DNA from: UBA2705 sp963977105
GTDB lineage: Bacteria > Pseudomonadota > Alphaproteobacteria > Micavibrionales > Micavibrionaceae
Assembly: GCA_963977105.1 (NCBI GenBank)
Contig: CAXBNI010000005.1
Location: 1 to 64,000, forward strand
Reading direction: 5' to 3'
Length of the DNA: 64,000 nt
The notes below the pieces were generated by a model, which was not told the DNA's origin, searched no databases, and was given only the letters and a program-made list of their open reading frames with translations. Of the stretch, positions 45,527-54,917 are shown piece after piece; position 1 is the stretch's first letter; each line of letters opens with the position of its first letter. A program made the position numbers and the translations under genes.

Positions 45527-45636
45527 ACCAACTACTCCCACTCAATGGTAACTACGGTGCTAAGTATTTGATTTAATGATATAATATTTTTGCTTGTAGT
45601 AAGTTTACAGTTTAATCTCAGGCCAAAAAACAGATT

Positions 45637-45837
45637 TTAATTTGTCCTTATATACACAATCACTGAGATTATTAGCCATACGAATGACACCAAAATCAAG
45701 TGATTAGCGCCATCTAAAAGAGGAAAACTACAAAGCATATCTGCCGAAATACAGGAAAGTTTTGTCGAGAGTAAGTGAATGGAAGCCAGCAAAGGAACTG
45801 CCCAGCCAAAAATAATAATTGCTTTTAAATGCTTCAT
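45637..45837 (-). CDS. small two-span membrane protein downstream of guaA
   Basis: A 66-residue protein with two hydrophobic segments (AIIIFGWAVPLLASIHLL and LILVSFVWLIISVIVYI) separated by a short part with two cysteines (SCISADMLCSF). Start ATG 45837 follows AAAGGAGAA, a strong site, 11 bp after the guaA stop, so it is probably co-transcribed with guaA. Function unknown. Confidence 0.6.
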   Translation of the reverse strand: MKHLKAIIIFGWAVPLLASIHLLSTKLSCISADMLCSFPLLDGANHLILVSFVWLIISVIVYIRTN

Positions 45838-45848
45838 CTTTTCTCCTT

Positions 45849-47429
45849 TTATTCCCACTCAATCGTCCCAGGGGGCTTACTGGTAATATCGTAAACCACC
45901 CGATTAATACCGCGCACTTCATTAATAATGCGCGTGGCGGCGCGGCCTAAAAATTCGTGATCGAAATGGTAGAAATCGGCGGTCATGCCGTCTACTGCGG
46001 TGACGGCGCGCAGCGCGCAGACGCTGTCATAGCTGCGGCCATCGCCCATGACGCCGACGGTTTTGACGGGGAGGAGGACGGCGAAAGCTTGCCAAATTTT
46101 GTCATATAGCCCCGCATTGCGAATTTCTTCGAGGTAGATGGTGTCTGCCTTACGCAATATTTCTAATTTTTCAAACGTCACTTCCCCTGGGATGCGGATG
46201 GCAAGACCTGGCCCTGGGAAGGGGTGGCGCTTAATGAAGCTGTCGGGCATGCCAAGTTCGTGACCTAGGCGGCGCACTTCGTCTTTGAAAAGCTCACGCA
46301 GAGGTTCAATCAAATCAAGTTTCATATGTGCAGGCAATCCGCCGACATTATGGTGGCTTTTAATCGTCACCGATGGTCCGCCGCTAAATGATACCGATTC
46401 AATGACATCGGGGTAGAGCGTGCCTTGGGCGAGGAAGTCAGGCTTGCGCCCAATTTCCTTGGCGATTTTATCGGCGCTTTCATCGAATATATCAATAAAG
46501 ATTTTACCGATTAATTTACGTTTTTGTTCAGGGTCGCTAACGCCATCAAGGGCGCTCAAAAAACGCTCTGATGCATCAACATGGACGAGGTTAATTTGGT
46601 AATGTTCCTTGAACATCGCCAAGACTTGATCCGTCTCCCCAGCGCGCATAAAGCCGGTATCAACATAAATACAGGTAAGCTGCTTACCAATCGCTTCGTG
46701 GATTAACACGGCAGTTACCGAGCTATCAACGCCGCCAGAAAGGCCGCAAATTACGTGACCGTCACCGACTTGCGCTTTGATGCGTTTTTGGCTCTCGGCG
46801 CGGAAGGCGGCCATTGTCCACTCACCTGCACAGCCACAGACATGATGGGTGAAGTTTTTAAGGAGCGCCGCGCCTTCTGGCGTGTGGACGACTTCGGGGT
46901 GGAACTGCACGCCGTAGAATTTTTTATCATCATTAGCAATCACCGCATGAGGCGCGCCTTCGGATGCGGCGACAATGCGGAATCCCTCTGGCAGGGCGCT
47001 AACGCGGTCGCCATGGCTCATCCACACCGTATGGCGCCCGCCAACAGGCCAAACATGACGGAACAAATCGCAATCGCCAATAATGTCAATCACCGCGCGG
47101 CCAAATTCTTTATGCTCTGAGCCTTCCACGATGCCGCCAAGCTGCTTTGCCATGGTTTGCTGCCCATAACAAATGCCAAGCACTGGCACGCCAAGGTCAA
47201 ACAGGCCATCCGCTACGGCGGGGGCGTTTTCATCACCAACGGAAGATGGGCCGCCAGAAAGGATAATGCCTTTGGGATTATAAGCCTTAATTTTCTCTAG
47301 TGATGCATCATTAAACGGCCAGACTTCGCTATACACGCCGCTTTCACGCACGCGGCGCGCAATTAATTGCGTCACTTGCGATCCGAAATCGAGGATAAGG
47401 ATATGGTCATGTTTAAGGGGCTGCGTCAT
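45849..47429 (-). CDS. guaA: GMP synthase (glutamine-hydrolysing)
   Basis: A 526-residue enzyme converting XMP, ATP and glutamine to GMP, the last step of GMP synthesis. The N-terminal glutaminase has C87 in GICYGQQ and the histidine/glutamate pair in QFHPEVVHT. The ATP pyrophosphatase domain has the P-loop [10 protein letters not shown] near residue 225. The C-terminal dimerisation domain ends [14 protein letters not shown], as is typical. Length and all motifs match the family. It is followed by a small membrane-protein gene; guaB is not in the window. Confidence 0.98.
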   Translation of the reverse strand: MTQPLKHDHILILDFGSQVTQLIARRVRESGVYSEVWPFNDASLEKIKAYNPKGIILSGGPSSVGDENAPAVADGLFDLGVPVLGICYGQQTMAKQLGGIVEGSEHKEFGRAVIDIIGDCDLFRHVWPVGGRHTVWMSHGDRVSALPEGFRIVAASEGAPHAVIANDDKKFYGVQFHPEVVHTPEGAALLKNFTHHVCGCAGEWTMAAFRAESQKRIKAQVGDGHVICGLSGGVDSSVTAVLIHEAIGKQLTCIYVDTGFMRAGETDQVLAMFKEHYQINLVHVDASERFLSALDGVSDPEQKRKLIGKIFIDIFDESADKIAKEIGRKPDFLAQGTLYPDVIESVSFSGGPSVTIKSHHNVGGLPAHMKLDLIEPLRELFKDEVRRLGHELGMPDSFIKRHPFPGPGLAIRIPGEVTFEKLEILRKADTIYLEEIRNAGLYDKIWQAFAVLLPVKTVGVMGDGRSYDSVCALRAVTAVDGMTADFYHFDHEFLGRAATRIINEVRGINRVVYDITSKPPGTIEWE

Positions 47430-47530
47430 GGCGTGTGGCTTCCTGAAATATTGATTACTCTACCGCAAGAGATTAACGCGAGAGGTGGAATTTAGCAATC
47501 AAGATATCTGAATATTTAGCCGCCAGCCCT

Positions 47531-49444
47531 TTAGCCGCCAGTATGTGGCATATAGCCGCGATTTGTTTTCGCAGCGGCCTGCGCGGGCGCATTATCATTT
47601 TCGGCATAACCGGCAAAACCGCATTGTTCTTGCAGCTCCGCCAATTTAGGCCATAGCTGCCCGCCAATAAGGGCGAGTGTATCCTCAATATGCGCTTGCG
47701 TAGCGCGATCAACATACGGCTTCGCCTTGGTAAGGTACTGACCGATATTTTTAATGCAGTCCATACGGTGAGCAAGGTCTTTTTCAACAAAGCCTTCGCT
47801 CGCGCATAACGGCGAAGGGCTTTGGTATAACCCGCTAAACCATGTATATGAGTGGTTTTCGTAATGGGTCAGTACGCCGCTATCGGGCATGTTCTTTGCT
47901 GCCCAGACTTCTGGCGTTTCACCATCCCAGCCATGCATCATTAAGTCGGCCTTAAGCAGCGCATTGATTTTTTCATCCATTGGGCGTTCTATAACTTCTA
48001 TGGCTGGCACAGTGCCATTTTCTTGTTCAGGGTCTTGCTGTGCGATAGTGACATTTATCGACTCTTTGCTTTCTGCTGCCGCGATAAAGGCCGCCATTAA
48101 ATTGGCTTCGCCATATTTACCGCTAGCTTTCAGCGCACAGTAAAATTTTTGTTCAATTTGACGCGCGCAACTTTGCGCTAAATGCAGCGCATTGTCCATT
48201 AATGCACATGTGTCGTAGAAAAATTTCGATGCCGCAGCGTCCTCAAAGGCAGCAATGCGCGGTGCTTTTAAAAAAGCAATTGCTTGGTTTATCATATCTG
48301 CCTTTTGGTAATGCGCCTCAAGCTGCGCTTTTTTCTGATCGCGTTGCGTTATAACATCAGGTTCGTCTACCCCATCCGCTTCATTTTCAAGACATTTTTG
48401 AGATAAATAAATATAGTCGAGCGCGGTATGTTCTATGCCTGAACTTATGGCTAAATGATCATAGCCGCCACCATCAAGAACATTGATATACCGACCATTC
48501 TCGATCATCTCCTTGAAATTCATAAGCTGCTCCGTTTGCGCTTCTATATGCTTTGTCTGTGTCGTGTAGCCCATTAACAATGATGATAGGCCTGAGCCTG
48601 CTGCTGTTAATGTTGCTTGATGGGCAGAAATCTGCCCCTTTGTTTCAGACAATAAATCCGCCTGTTTTTCACCTTGCGCTTCGCCATGCGCCTCGAAATA
48701 AGCTAATAGGCGTGGGGCATCAAGGGTCAAACCTTGCGCAAATGCTTTTAATGTCTCAATGGCTTCTGGTTTGACTTGATATACATCGCGGCCCTCTGCA
48801 AGGTTTTTGACTATCTGACAATGCTTATAGAATTCTTCGCCACGTAATGTTTGTTCTTGTATGGAAAAGCCGTTACGTTCAAATGTTGGTCTTAACATGT
48901 CTTCAAACTGCTTTTCGCGGCCTCCAGAACCTTCGTAACGGTTCATCGATGTGGGCCTCAACGCCATTAGCCAATCATTAAAACTTTGTGTTTCGACATT
49001 AATTTTTAATCCTTCGTTTTTCACATAGGCCTTCAGGGCGTCTGCCGTGAACTGCGTTTGATGCACGTCAGAAAGCAACCCTGTATGAGCGCCTCTTTTG
49101 TAGTTTTTTGCTGGAAATGCATAACAACCTATATTAAACATAGAGGTATAATAAAATTTTTCTACGAATTCATAAGTAAAAGGCACATCAGACAGGCCGT
49201 GCATCAACCCAGAAAGCCGCGTAATTTGCGCGGCGTTAAATATAACGCCCAATGCATCAATATAACTTTCCGGCTCTTGTTTTAAAGCTTTTGTCCCTGC
49301 CGCTTTTACAGCTTTTTTAATATAGGGGTCATCACTCTGGAGCAATAAGTATTTAAGGTTCGTAGCTAACAACTTTGCGTCTTGCGCCTGCGTTGAATCT
49401 GCAGCGTTCATTGCCGCCAAATGCGCTGTATTTATATTTCCCAC
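47531..49444 (-). CDS. large unknown protein
   Basis: A 637-residue protein, not recognised. It begins at a GTG (49444) with AGGG about ten bases upstream; an in-frame ATG at 49411 is the alternative. It looks soluble and largely helical, with no signal peptide, repeats or clear motif. Segments that may help a search are IKKAVKAAGTKALKQEPES, FVEKFYYTSMFNIGCYAFP and NDWLMALRPTSMNRYEG. The C terminus is polar (KTNRGYMPHTGG). It lies between guaA and rpsA and breaks an otherwise housekeeping stretch. Confidence 0.65.
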   Translation of the reverse strand: MGNINTAHLAAMNAADSTQAQDAKLLATNLKYLLLQSDDPYIKKAVKAAGTKALKQEPESYIDALGVIFNAAQITRLSGLMHGLSDVPFTYEFVEKFYYTSMFNIGCYAFPAKNYKRGAHTGLLSDVHQTQFTADALKAYVKNEGLKINVETQSFNDWLMALRPTSMNRYEGSGGREKQFEDMLRPTFERNGFSIQEQTLRGEEFYKHCQIVKNLAEGRDVYQVKPEAIETLKAFAQGLTLDAPRLLAYFEAHGEAQGEKQADLLSETKGQISAHQATLTAAGSGLSSLLMGYTTQTKHIEAQTEQLMNFKEMIENGRYINVLDGGGYDHLAISSGIEHTALDYIYLSQKCLENEADGVDEPDVITQRDQKKAQLEAHYQKADMINQAIAFLKAPRIAAFEDAAASKFFYDTCALMDNALHLAQSCARQIEQKFYCALKASGKYGEANLMAAFIAAAESKESINVTIAQQDPEQENGTVPAIEVIERPMDEKINALLKADLMMHGWDGETPEVWAAKNMPDSGVLTHYENHSYTWFSGLYQSPSPLCASEGFVEKDLAHRMDCIKNIGQYLTKAKPYVDRATQAHIEDTLALIGGQLWPKLAELQEQCGFAGYAENDNAPAQAAAKTNRGYMPHTGG

Positions 49445-49760
49445 AATAACAAACCCTGTCTATTTTCATAATGTATAAATATAGCTGTAACCCACCCCAC
49501 ACAAAAAGTCAATATATTTTACATAAGCGACAAGCTAGGAGCTTGTCCTATGCTATCCGTAGAAACACGGCTGAAAAAAAGCACGATTTTTGATTCAAAG
49601 GCTTGATATTTATGGGCTAATCGCGTACAACAGCCGCAAGCGCATATATAGCGATGGGCAAGTTACGTTTATTTTGGGGTTAGTTCCCATATAATAAGCG
49701 GGCTGGTGACCCACAAAAATCGTCATATATGTAGATATTAATTTGAAAGGAAACTAACAC
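49445..49760. promoter_or_regulatory. rpsA leader and upstream region
   Basis: This 316-bp stretch lies between the divergent unknown gene and rpsA. It holds a perfect inverted repeat at 49529-49547 (8-bp arms GACAAGCT, 3-nt loop) and the AAAGGAAACT binding site before the rpsA ATG. rpsA genes are often autoregulated through their leader, so structure here would be expected, but I cannot show a specific element. Confidence 0.45.
49529..49547. repeat. short perfect inverted repeat upstream of rpsA
   Basis: Arms GACAAGCT (49529-49536) and AGCTTGTC (49540-49547) around a 3-nt loop. No T run follows on either strand, so a terminator is unlikely; an operator or an RNA hairpin is possible. Confidence 0.5.
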
Positions 49761-51470
49761 ATGGCACATATTGCTGCTAATCTAAAAGACCACGAAGATT
49801 CAAGAGAGTTCGCAACTCTTTTAGCAGAATCTCTTGGCGGAACTCAAAATTTTGAAGGTAAAGTTGTTAAGGGTAAAGTCGTTGGCTTTGAATCTGACCT
49901 TGCTGTAATTGATGTTGGCTTGAAATCTGAAGGCCGCGTTGACTTACGTGAATTTACAAAACCTGGCGAAGATCTCGACCTTAAAATCGGCGATGAAGTA
50001 GACGTATTCATCGAACGTATGGAAGGCCGCGATGGCATGACAAGCTTAAGCCGCGAGAAAGCTCGCCGTGAAGAAGCTTGGGTTGAACTTGAAAAACAAC
50101 ATGAAGCAAACGAACGCGTTACAGGTATTATCTTTAGCCGCGTTAAAGGTGGTTTCACTGTTGATCTTGGCGGCGCAGTTGCGTTCCTACCGGGTTCACA
50201 AGTTGACATCCGTCCAGTACGTGACGTATCCCCACTTATGGGTACGCCTCAGCCATTCTACGTTCTTAAAATGGACAAAACACGTGGAAACATTGTTGTT
50301 TCACGTCGTGCTGTTCTTGAAGAAAGCCGTCAGGAAGCACGTAGCGACCTTATGGCGAACCTTACTGAAGGTCAGGTTCTTCAGGGCGTTGTTAAAAACA
50401 TCACTGATTATGGTGCGTTTATCGATCTTGGCGGTGTTGATGGTCTATTGCACGTTACTGATATTTCTTGGAAACGCGTTAACCACCCATCAGAAGTACT
50501 TGAAGTTGGTAAAACTATCGACGTACAGGTTATTCGTTACAACCAAGAAACACAGCGTATTTCACTTGGTATGAAACAACTTGAAACTGACCCATGGGAT
50601 GGCGTTGCAGCACAATTTGCTGTTGGCAGCAAATTCACTGGTCGCGTTACAAACATCACTGATTACGGCGCATTTGTTGAACTTGGCAATGGCATTGAAG
50701 GCCTTGTCCACGTTTCAGAAATGTCTTGGACTAAGAAAAACGCACATCCAGGTAAAATCGTTTCGACTTCTCAAGAAGTTGAAGTCATGATCTTGGACGT
50801 TGACCCTGAAAAGCGCCGCATCTCTCTTGGTATTAAACAGTGTCAAGATAACCCATGGTCATCATTCGCTGAGAACCACAAACCAGGTCAAGAACTTGAT
50901 GGCGAAATTCGCAACATCACAGAGTTCGGCTTATTTGTTGGTATGCCTGGCGATATTGACGGCATGGTTCACCTTTCTGACGTTTCTTGGGATGACCAAA
51001 GCGAAGAAGCGCTTAAAGCGTTTAACAAAGGTGATAGCGTTAAAGTTAAGATCCTTGACATCGATGCTGAAAAAGAGCGTGTTGCGCTTGGTATCAAGCA
51101 ACTTTCTGACGACCCATTTGCAGGCGCCCTTGACGGCATCGCAAAAGGCGCAGTTGTTACTGGTACAATCACAGAAGTTAACGACAAAGGCGTTGAAGTC
51201 TTGGTTAATGACAAGCTTAAAGGCTTCATTAAGAAGATTGATCTTTCTCGTGAACGTTCTGAACAACGCCCTGACCGCTTCGCAATTGGTGAAAAACTCG
51301 ATGCGAAAGTTCTTACTGTTGATGCTAAATCTCACAAGCTTGGCCTGTCTATTAAGGCACGTGAACTTGATGAAGATAAAGCAGCTATGGATGAATTTGG
51401 TTCAACAGAATCAGGTGCATCTCTTGGTGATATTCTTGGCGCTGCGCTTAACGAAGGCGACAAGAAATAA
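49761..51470 (+). CDS. rpsA: 30S ribosomal protein S1
   Basis: A 569-residue S1 protein with six S1 (OB-fold) domains, which binds mRNA and helps load it on the 30S subunit. The repeats are visible as GKVVGFESDLAVIDVG, ITDYGAFIDLGGVDGLLHV, ITDYGAFVELGNGIEGLVHV, ITEFGLFVGMPGDIDGMVHL and related blocks, each followed by an ISLGxKQ-type end. Start ATG 49761 has AAAGGAAAC upstream. In many alphaproteobacteria cmk lies upstream and ihfB downstream; here neither is adjacent. A terminator follows. Confidence 0.98.
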   Translation: MAHIAANLKDHEDSREFATLLAESLGGTQNFEGKVVKGKVVGFESDLAVIDVGLKSEGRVDLREFTKPGEDLDLKIGDEVDVFIERMEGRDGMTSLSREKARREEAWVELEKQHEANERVTGIIFSRVKGGFTVDLGGAVAFLPGSQVDIRPVRDVSPLMGTPQPFYVLKMDKTRGNIVVSRRAVLEESRQEARSDLMANLTEGQVLQGVVKNITDYGAFIDLGGVDGLLHVTDISWKRVNHPSEVLEVGKTIDVQVIRYNQETQRISLGMKQLETDPWDGVAAQFAVGSKFTGRVTNITDYGAFVELGNGIEGLVHVSEMSWTKKNAHPGKIVSTSQEVEVMILDVDPEKRRISLGIKQCQDNPWSSFAENHKPGQELDGEIRNITEFGLFVGMPGDIDGMVHLSDVSWDDQSEEALKAFNKGDSVKVKILDIDAEKERVALGIKQLSDDPFAGALDGIAKGAVVTGTITEVNDKGVEVLVNDKLKGFIKKIDLSRERSEQRPDRFAIGEKLDAKVLTVDAKSHKLGLSIKARELDEDKAAMDEFGSTESGASLGDILGAALNEGDKK

Positions 51471-51494
51471 ATCATCCGTGATTAAACATCATTT

Positions 51495-51530
51495 AAATAG
51501 CCCCCCATATATTGGCGGGGCTATTTTTTT
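51495..51530 (+). terminator. rho-independent terminator of rpsA
   Basis: A 10-bp stem (51495-51504 with 51517-51526, AAATAGCCCC arm), a 12-nt loop and a T run to 51530. It separates rpsA from pyrF. Confidence 0.88.
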
Positions 51531-51592
51531 GCGCTAAATTAAAAACCACAAAGCATTTCACGCGAATTACTGAGAAAGCCAGATACACAGCC

Positions 51593-52291
51593 ATGAACAA
51601 CCTGCCCCAAATATACTGCGCCTGTGATGTACCCCGCCTTGACGATGCATTGGCACTAACCGCAACGCTTGATGGCCTGCCTATCGGCATCAAGCTTGGC
51701 CTAGAATTTTTTATGGCAGAAGGTGCAAAAGGCGTCGGCGCGATTCGCGATCAGCATGCCGAGGCGAGCATCTTCCTCGACCTTAAATTTCATGACATCC
51801 CGAACACTGTTGCCGCCGCTTTAAACACGCTCAGTGACATTGGCGTTGATTACACTAACTTGCACGCCTCTGGCGGGATAGAGATGATGGAGCGTGCCCT
51901 AGAGGCCGTTAACAAAGCCGCGAACCCTGCGAAACTCCTCGCCGTTACCGTTCTGACCGCGTTAAACGAACAAAGCCTCGCAGCTGTAGGGCAGCAAACA
52001 CCAGTGCAAGATCAAGTTCTCCGGCTTGCCAAGCTTACCCAGCAAGCAGGGCTTGCTGGTGTTGTCTGTTCCGCGCATGAAATACAGGCCATTCGCGCCG
52101 CTTGCGGGAATGAATTTGCCCTCATGACCCCCGGCATACGCCCACAAGGCAGCGCAAATGATGACCAGAAACGGGTCATGACACCTCATGACGCGCTACG
52201 CGCGGGCGCCACGCATTTGGTGATTGGCCGCCCAATTACGCAGGCCGCAGACCCAAGACAAGCCGCGATTGATATTTTAGAAAGTGTATAA
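51593..52291 (+). CDS. pyrF: orotidine 5'-phosphate decarboxylase
   Basis: A 232-residue TIM-barrel enzyme that decarboxylates OMP to UMP, the last step of pyrimidine synthesis. The active-site motif DLKFHDIPNTV is intact (Asp-Lys-x-x-Asp). Other family blocks are GIKLGLEFFMAEG, TNLHASGGIEMM and THLVIGRPITQA at the phosphate site. I start at ATG 51593; the longer frame begins inside the rpsA terminator. trpF follows after 3 bp, so they are co-transcribed, as in many alphaproteobacteria. Confidence 0.96.
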   Translation: MNNLPQIYCACDVPRLDDALALTATLDGLPIGIKLGLEFFMAEGAKGVGAIRDQHAEASIFLDLKFHDIPNTVAAALNTLSDIGVDYTNLHASGGIEMMERALEAVNKAANPAKLLAVTVLTALNEQSLAAVGQQTPVQDQVLRLAKLTQQAGLAGVVCSAHEIQAIRAACGNEFALMTPGIRPQGSANDDQKRVMTPHDALRAGATHLVIGRPITQAADPRQAAIDILESV

Positions 52292-52294
52292 ACC

Positions 52295-52942
52295 ATGCCA
52301 ACTTGCCAAGTTAAAATTTGCGGCATCACCACCCCCGCCGCCGCAGAAACAGCCATCCGCGCGGGCGCTGATTTTATTGGCCTTGTTTTTCACCCTGCCT
52401 CGCCGCGCAATATTGACCCGATAAAAGCGATTGCATTAATACGCTATATACGCGCCCTTTCCACAACAACGCGCTGCGTTGGCTTATTTGTGGACCCGTC
52501 AGATCAAGAGCTTGATGCAGTAAGTTCTTACCTTGATATGATACAGCTCCACGGTGATGAAAGCACTGAGCGTTGCCTTGAAATTAAACAGCGCTACGAG
52601 CGCCCGATTATCAAGGCCATCGCCATGAGCACAGCGGTTGACCTGACGCAAATCAAGCGCTATGAACCACTATGCGACTGGCTGCTTTTCGATGCTAAAC
52701 CCAGCGATAGCAGCAAGGAACTTACAGGCGGCAACGGTGTCAACTTTGATTGGACGCTGCTGCAAGGCCAAGACATCAGCGCGCCATGGATGCTCGCCGG
52801 CGGGCTTACCCCCGACAACGTAGCGCAGGCTGCCGCATTACTGCGCCCAAACGCTGTTGATGTTTCATCAGGGGTCGAAAGCACGCGCGGCGTAAAAGAT
52901 AATGCAGAGATCAAAGCTTTCATTGCTGCCGCCAAAACATAA
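52295..52942 (+). CDS. trpF: phosphoribosylanthranilate isomerase
   Basis: A 215-residue TIM-barrel enzyme converting phosphoribosylanthranilate to CdRP in tryptophan synthesis. The catalytic cysteine is in VKICGITTP and the general acid aspartate in LLFDAKPSD. MIQLHGDES, WMLAGGLTPDNV and VDVSSGVES complete the family signature. It starts 3 bp after pyrF. In related genomes trpB and trpA usually follow; here a thioesterase gene does, so the trp genes are scattered. Confidence 0.96.
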   Translation: MPTCQVKICGITTPAAAETAIRAGADFIGLVFHPASPRNIDPIKAIALIRYIRALSTTTRCVGLFVDPSDQELDAVSSYLDMIQLHGDESTERCLEIKQRYERPIIKAIAMSTAVDLTQIKRYEPLCDWLLFDAKPSDSSKELTGGNGVNFDWTLLQGQDISAPWMLAGGLTPDNVAQAAALLRPNAVDVSSGVESTRGVKDNAEIKAFIAAAKT

Positions 52943-53098
52943 GTCATATTGACATAGACTAAAGAACGGTTGCCAGCCACAACCATGCAGCACGATCATC
53001 ATTGAGACAAACAGCGAACGCATAATAAAAGGTTTCTGCAACGGCAAAACGCGCTTATACTAAAGTGAGAAGCAATACCAAAACGGAACACATGCCCT

Positions 53099-53662
53099 AT
53101 GAATTTATACTTCAGGCTCATCGCTTTACTACTTTCACATTTCATAAAGAAAGCACCGACAAAATCTCTGACTGATAAGGGCGCCCTTACATTCACCGTT
53201 TGGCCGTTTGACCTTGATGTTAATCGCCATATGAATAACGCACGTTATTTGGCCTTAATGGATTTAGGGCGAATGGATTTGATTTTACAAAGCGGTATGT
53301 TTAAAGCGATCACTAAAAAGAAATGGCTGCCGGTTCTTGGCGCCAGCACAATACGTTATCGTATTCCGTTGCTACCTTTTCAGAAATTCACACTTACTAC
53401 CGAAGTGAAATATTGGGATGAAGGATGGTTTTATATGGAACAGCGCTTCATTATTAATGGCGGCAAAAAAAATGGAGCCGTTGCGGCCATCGCGCTTGTT
53501 AAAGGTAGCTTTTTTGATGGTGGAGACACAAAGAAGCTGCTGCCCGCAGAACGATTTTTACAAGAAGCTGGCGATGCAAAACGTGAAAAACCCACTTTAG
53601 ATCCATATTTAAAAAGCTGGATTAAAGCAGAAGCTGATTTACAGCAAGTGACCGCTGAGTAA
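53099..53662 (+). CDS. acyl-CoA thioesterase-like hotdog protein (THEM6-like)
   Basis: A 187-residue protein with the 4HBT hotdog fold, typical of acyl-CoA thioesterases. The key segment is FDLDVNRHMNNARYLALMDLGRMD, reported here as two parts: DLDVNRHMNN with the usual aspartate, and ARYLALMDLGR. The later ASTIRYRIPLLPFQKFTL fits the strand core. A hydrophobic N terminus (FRLIALLLSHFI) may anchor it to the membrane, as in THEM6-like proteins. Substrate unknown. It is convergent with the next gene. Confidence 0.75.
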   Translation: MNLYFRLIALLLSHFIKKAPTKSLTDKGALTFTVWPFDLDVNRHMNNARYLALMDLGRMDLILQSGMFKAITKKKWLPVLGASTIRYRIPLLPFQKFTLTTEVKYWDEGWFYMEQRFIINGGKKNGAVAAIALVKGSFFDGGDTKKLLPAERFLQEAGDAKREKPTLDPYLKSWIKAEADLQQVTAE

Positions 53663-53663
53663 T

Positions 53664-54350
53664 TTAAAGGTCAAAATCAACCCGCACAGCAATGCCTGGG
53701 GTGACGTTGCTATCTTGAGAATTTACTTCCAATGAAGGCCCGACCCGCAAATTAAGTTTATGCCCCTGATACACAACATCATGTAAAAACTCGTTTCTGA
53801 ATTCATAACCGCCTTCTGGCGGGAATGTTGCTTGCGCAATATTTGTCAGGCAACCTTTTTTCATGAAACCTGTGCATTCATCTTTTGAAAAATCAATATC
53901 AGCGCGAACTTGACTATAGAAGCCGCTCTCTTCACGGCTCGGCGCATCGACATATCCGGCAAGAACCTTGCCCTTAAGGTGCCCCTCCAACAGTGATGCT
54001 TCGGCTTGAAGTGCGAGTGATGTGACAAACCCACCTGCGCGGGTTGCATACATTAAATCACCCACAGCATCAATTTTATAACCAAAGCCATTTTCTTGCT
54101 TCGGCGCTTCTTCCATCAGGTTATATTCACCGCGGACACCAATTTTTGCGTCACCATCAAAATCAAGCCCGACATAAGCCTCTGCTTTAATTTTGCCATC
54201 TTCACTTTCTTTATCGAAACCCGCCCCATAGACAGGCGCTCTCAAATTATCTAATGACTGGCTCTGCCCATCAAGTGACAGTTCACCGCCAACCAAACCA
54301 AAATTTGTTTCTAGTTGGCCTTGTTTCGCATCATTATTTTCATCCGCCAT
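53664..54350 (-). CDS. unknown beta-rich (barrel-like) protein
   Basis: A 228-residue protein with strong alternating strand patterns (KIKAEAYVGLDFDGDAKIGV, FVTSLALQAEASLLEGHL, KLNLRVGPSLEVNSQ) and an end VAVRVDFDL-like (IAVRVDFDL), as in outer-membrane barrels. It lacks a recognisable signal peptide; the N terminus is polar (MADENNDAKQGQLE). Two cysteines lie in DECTGFMKKGCLT. Start ATG 54350 has AAGG upstream. Either the true start lies elsewhere or the protein is not exported by Sec. Confidence 0.6.
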   Translation of the reverse strand: MADENNDAKQGQLETNFGLVGGELSLDGQSQSLDNLRAPVYGAGFDKESEDGKIKAEAYVGLDFDGDAKIGVRGEYNLMEEAPKQENGFGYKIDAVGDLMYATRAGGFVTSLALQAEASLLEGHLKGKVLAGYVDAPSREESGFYSQVRADIDFSKDECTGFMKKGCLTNIAQATFPPEGGYEFRNEFLHDVVYQGHKLNLRVGPSLEVNSQDSNVTPGIAVRVDFDL

Positions 54351-54569
54351 AACGTTTATACCTTATTAAGCAGGGCTTACTTTACAAAAAAACCTTGCGT
54401 GAATTATAGCTAAACTATAAGTGACACGGGTAAACATTATGTTAACACGAATATAAACTGTGGATTCGCAAGCCCCTACACAGCGGCCGATATTGCTCCA
54501 TAACGACAAGCTGTTAAGATTCGCCTTGGATATTAAGAGATTTGTCACAACCGATACAGGATAAGCATT

Positions 54570-54917
54570 ATGAGCGTTACAATTTACCACAACCCGCGCT
54601 GTTCAAAATCACGCCAAGCCTTAGCGATACTCGAGGATAAAGGCGTTCAACTTGATGTCATTGAGTATTTAAAAACGCCCTTGAGCGCCGCTGACATTAA
54701 AGGCCTCGCGACATTACTCGCCATAGAAAACAGCCCGCGCGCAATGATGCGTGTCAAAGAAGATGATTATAAAAACAACAATCTCGCCGAGGCCAATGAC
54801 GCGGCATTATTCAAAGCTATGGCTGAATACCCAAAGTTAATTGAACGCCCCATCATCGTGCACGGCAGCAAAGCCATCATCGCCCGCCCACCAGAAAAAG
54901 CATTAGATATTATTTAA
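54570..54917 (+). CDS. arsC: ArsC-family arsenate reductase
   Basis: A 115-residue glutaredoxin-dependent arsenate reductase of the E. coli ArsC type. The catalytic cysteine lies in YHNPRCSKSR (C11), and arginines in SPRAMMRVKEDDY and LIERPIIV match the anion-binding positions. Start ATG 54570 has CAGGATAA upstream. No arsB, arsR or other arsenic gene is adjacent, so a wider role (Spx/ArsC-like YffB) is possible. Its end overlaps the convergent gene by 4 bp. Confidence 0.88.
   Translation: MSVTIYHNPRCSKSRQALAILEDKGVQLDVIEYLKTPLSAADIKGLATLLAIENSPRAMMRVKEDDYKNNNLAEANDAALFKAMAEYPKLIERPIIVHGSKAIIARPPEKALDII

Noticed and set aside
45339..45551. 70-residue frame on the plus strand
   Set aside because: No ribosome binding site and no recognisable pattern; the opposite strand offers a better small-peptide frame.
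50068..51537. Leucine/lysine-rich frames overlapping rpsA on the plus strand
   Set aside because: They are out-of-frame readings of rpsA; the S1 repeats explain the DNA.
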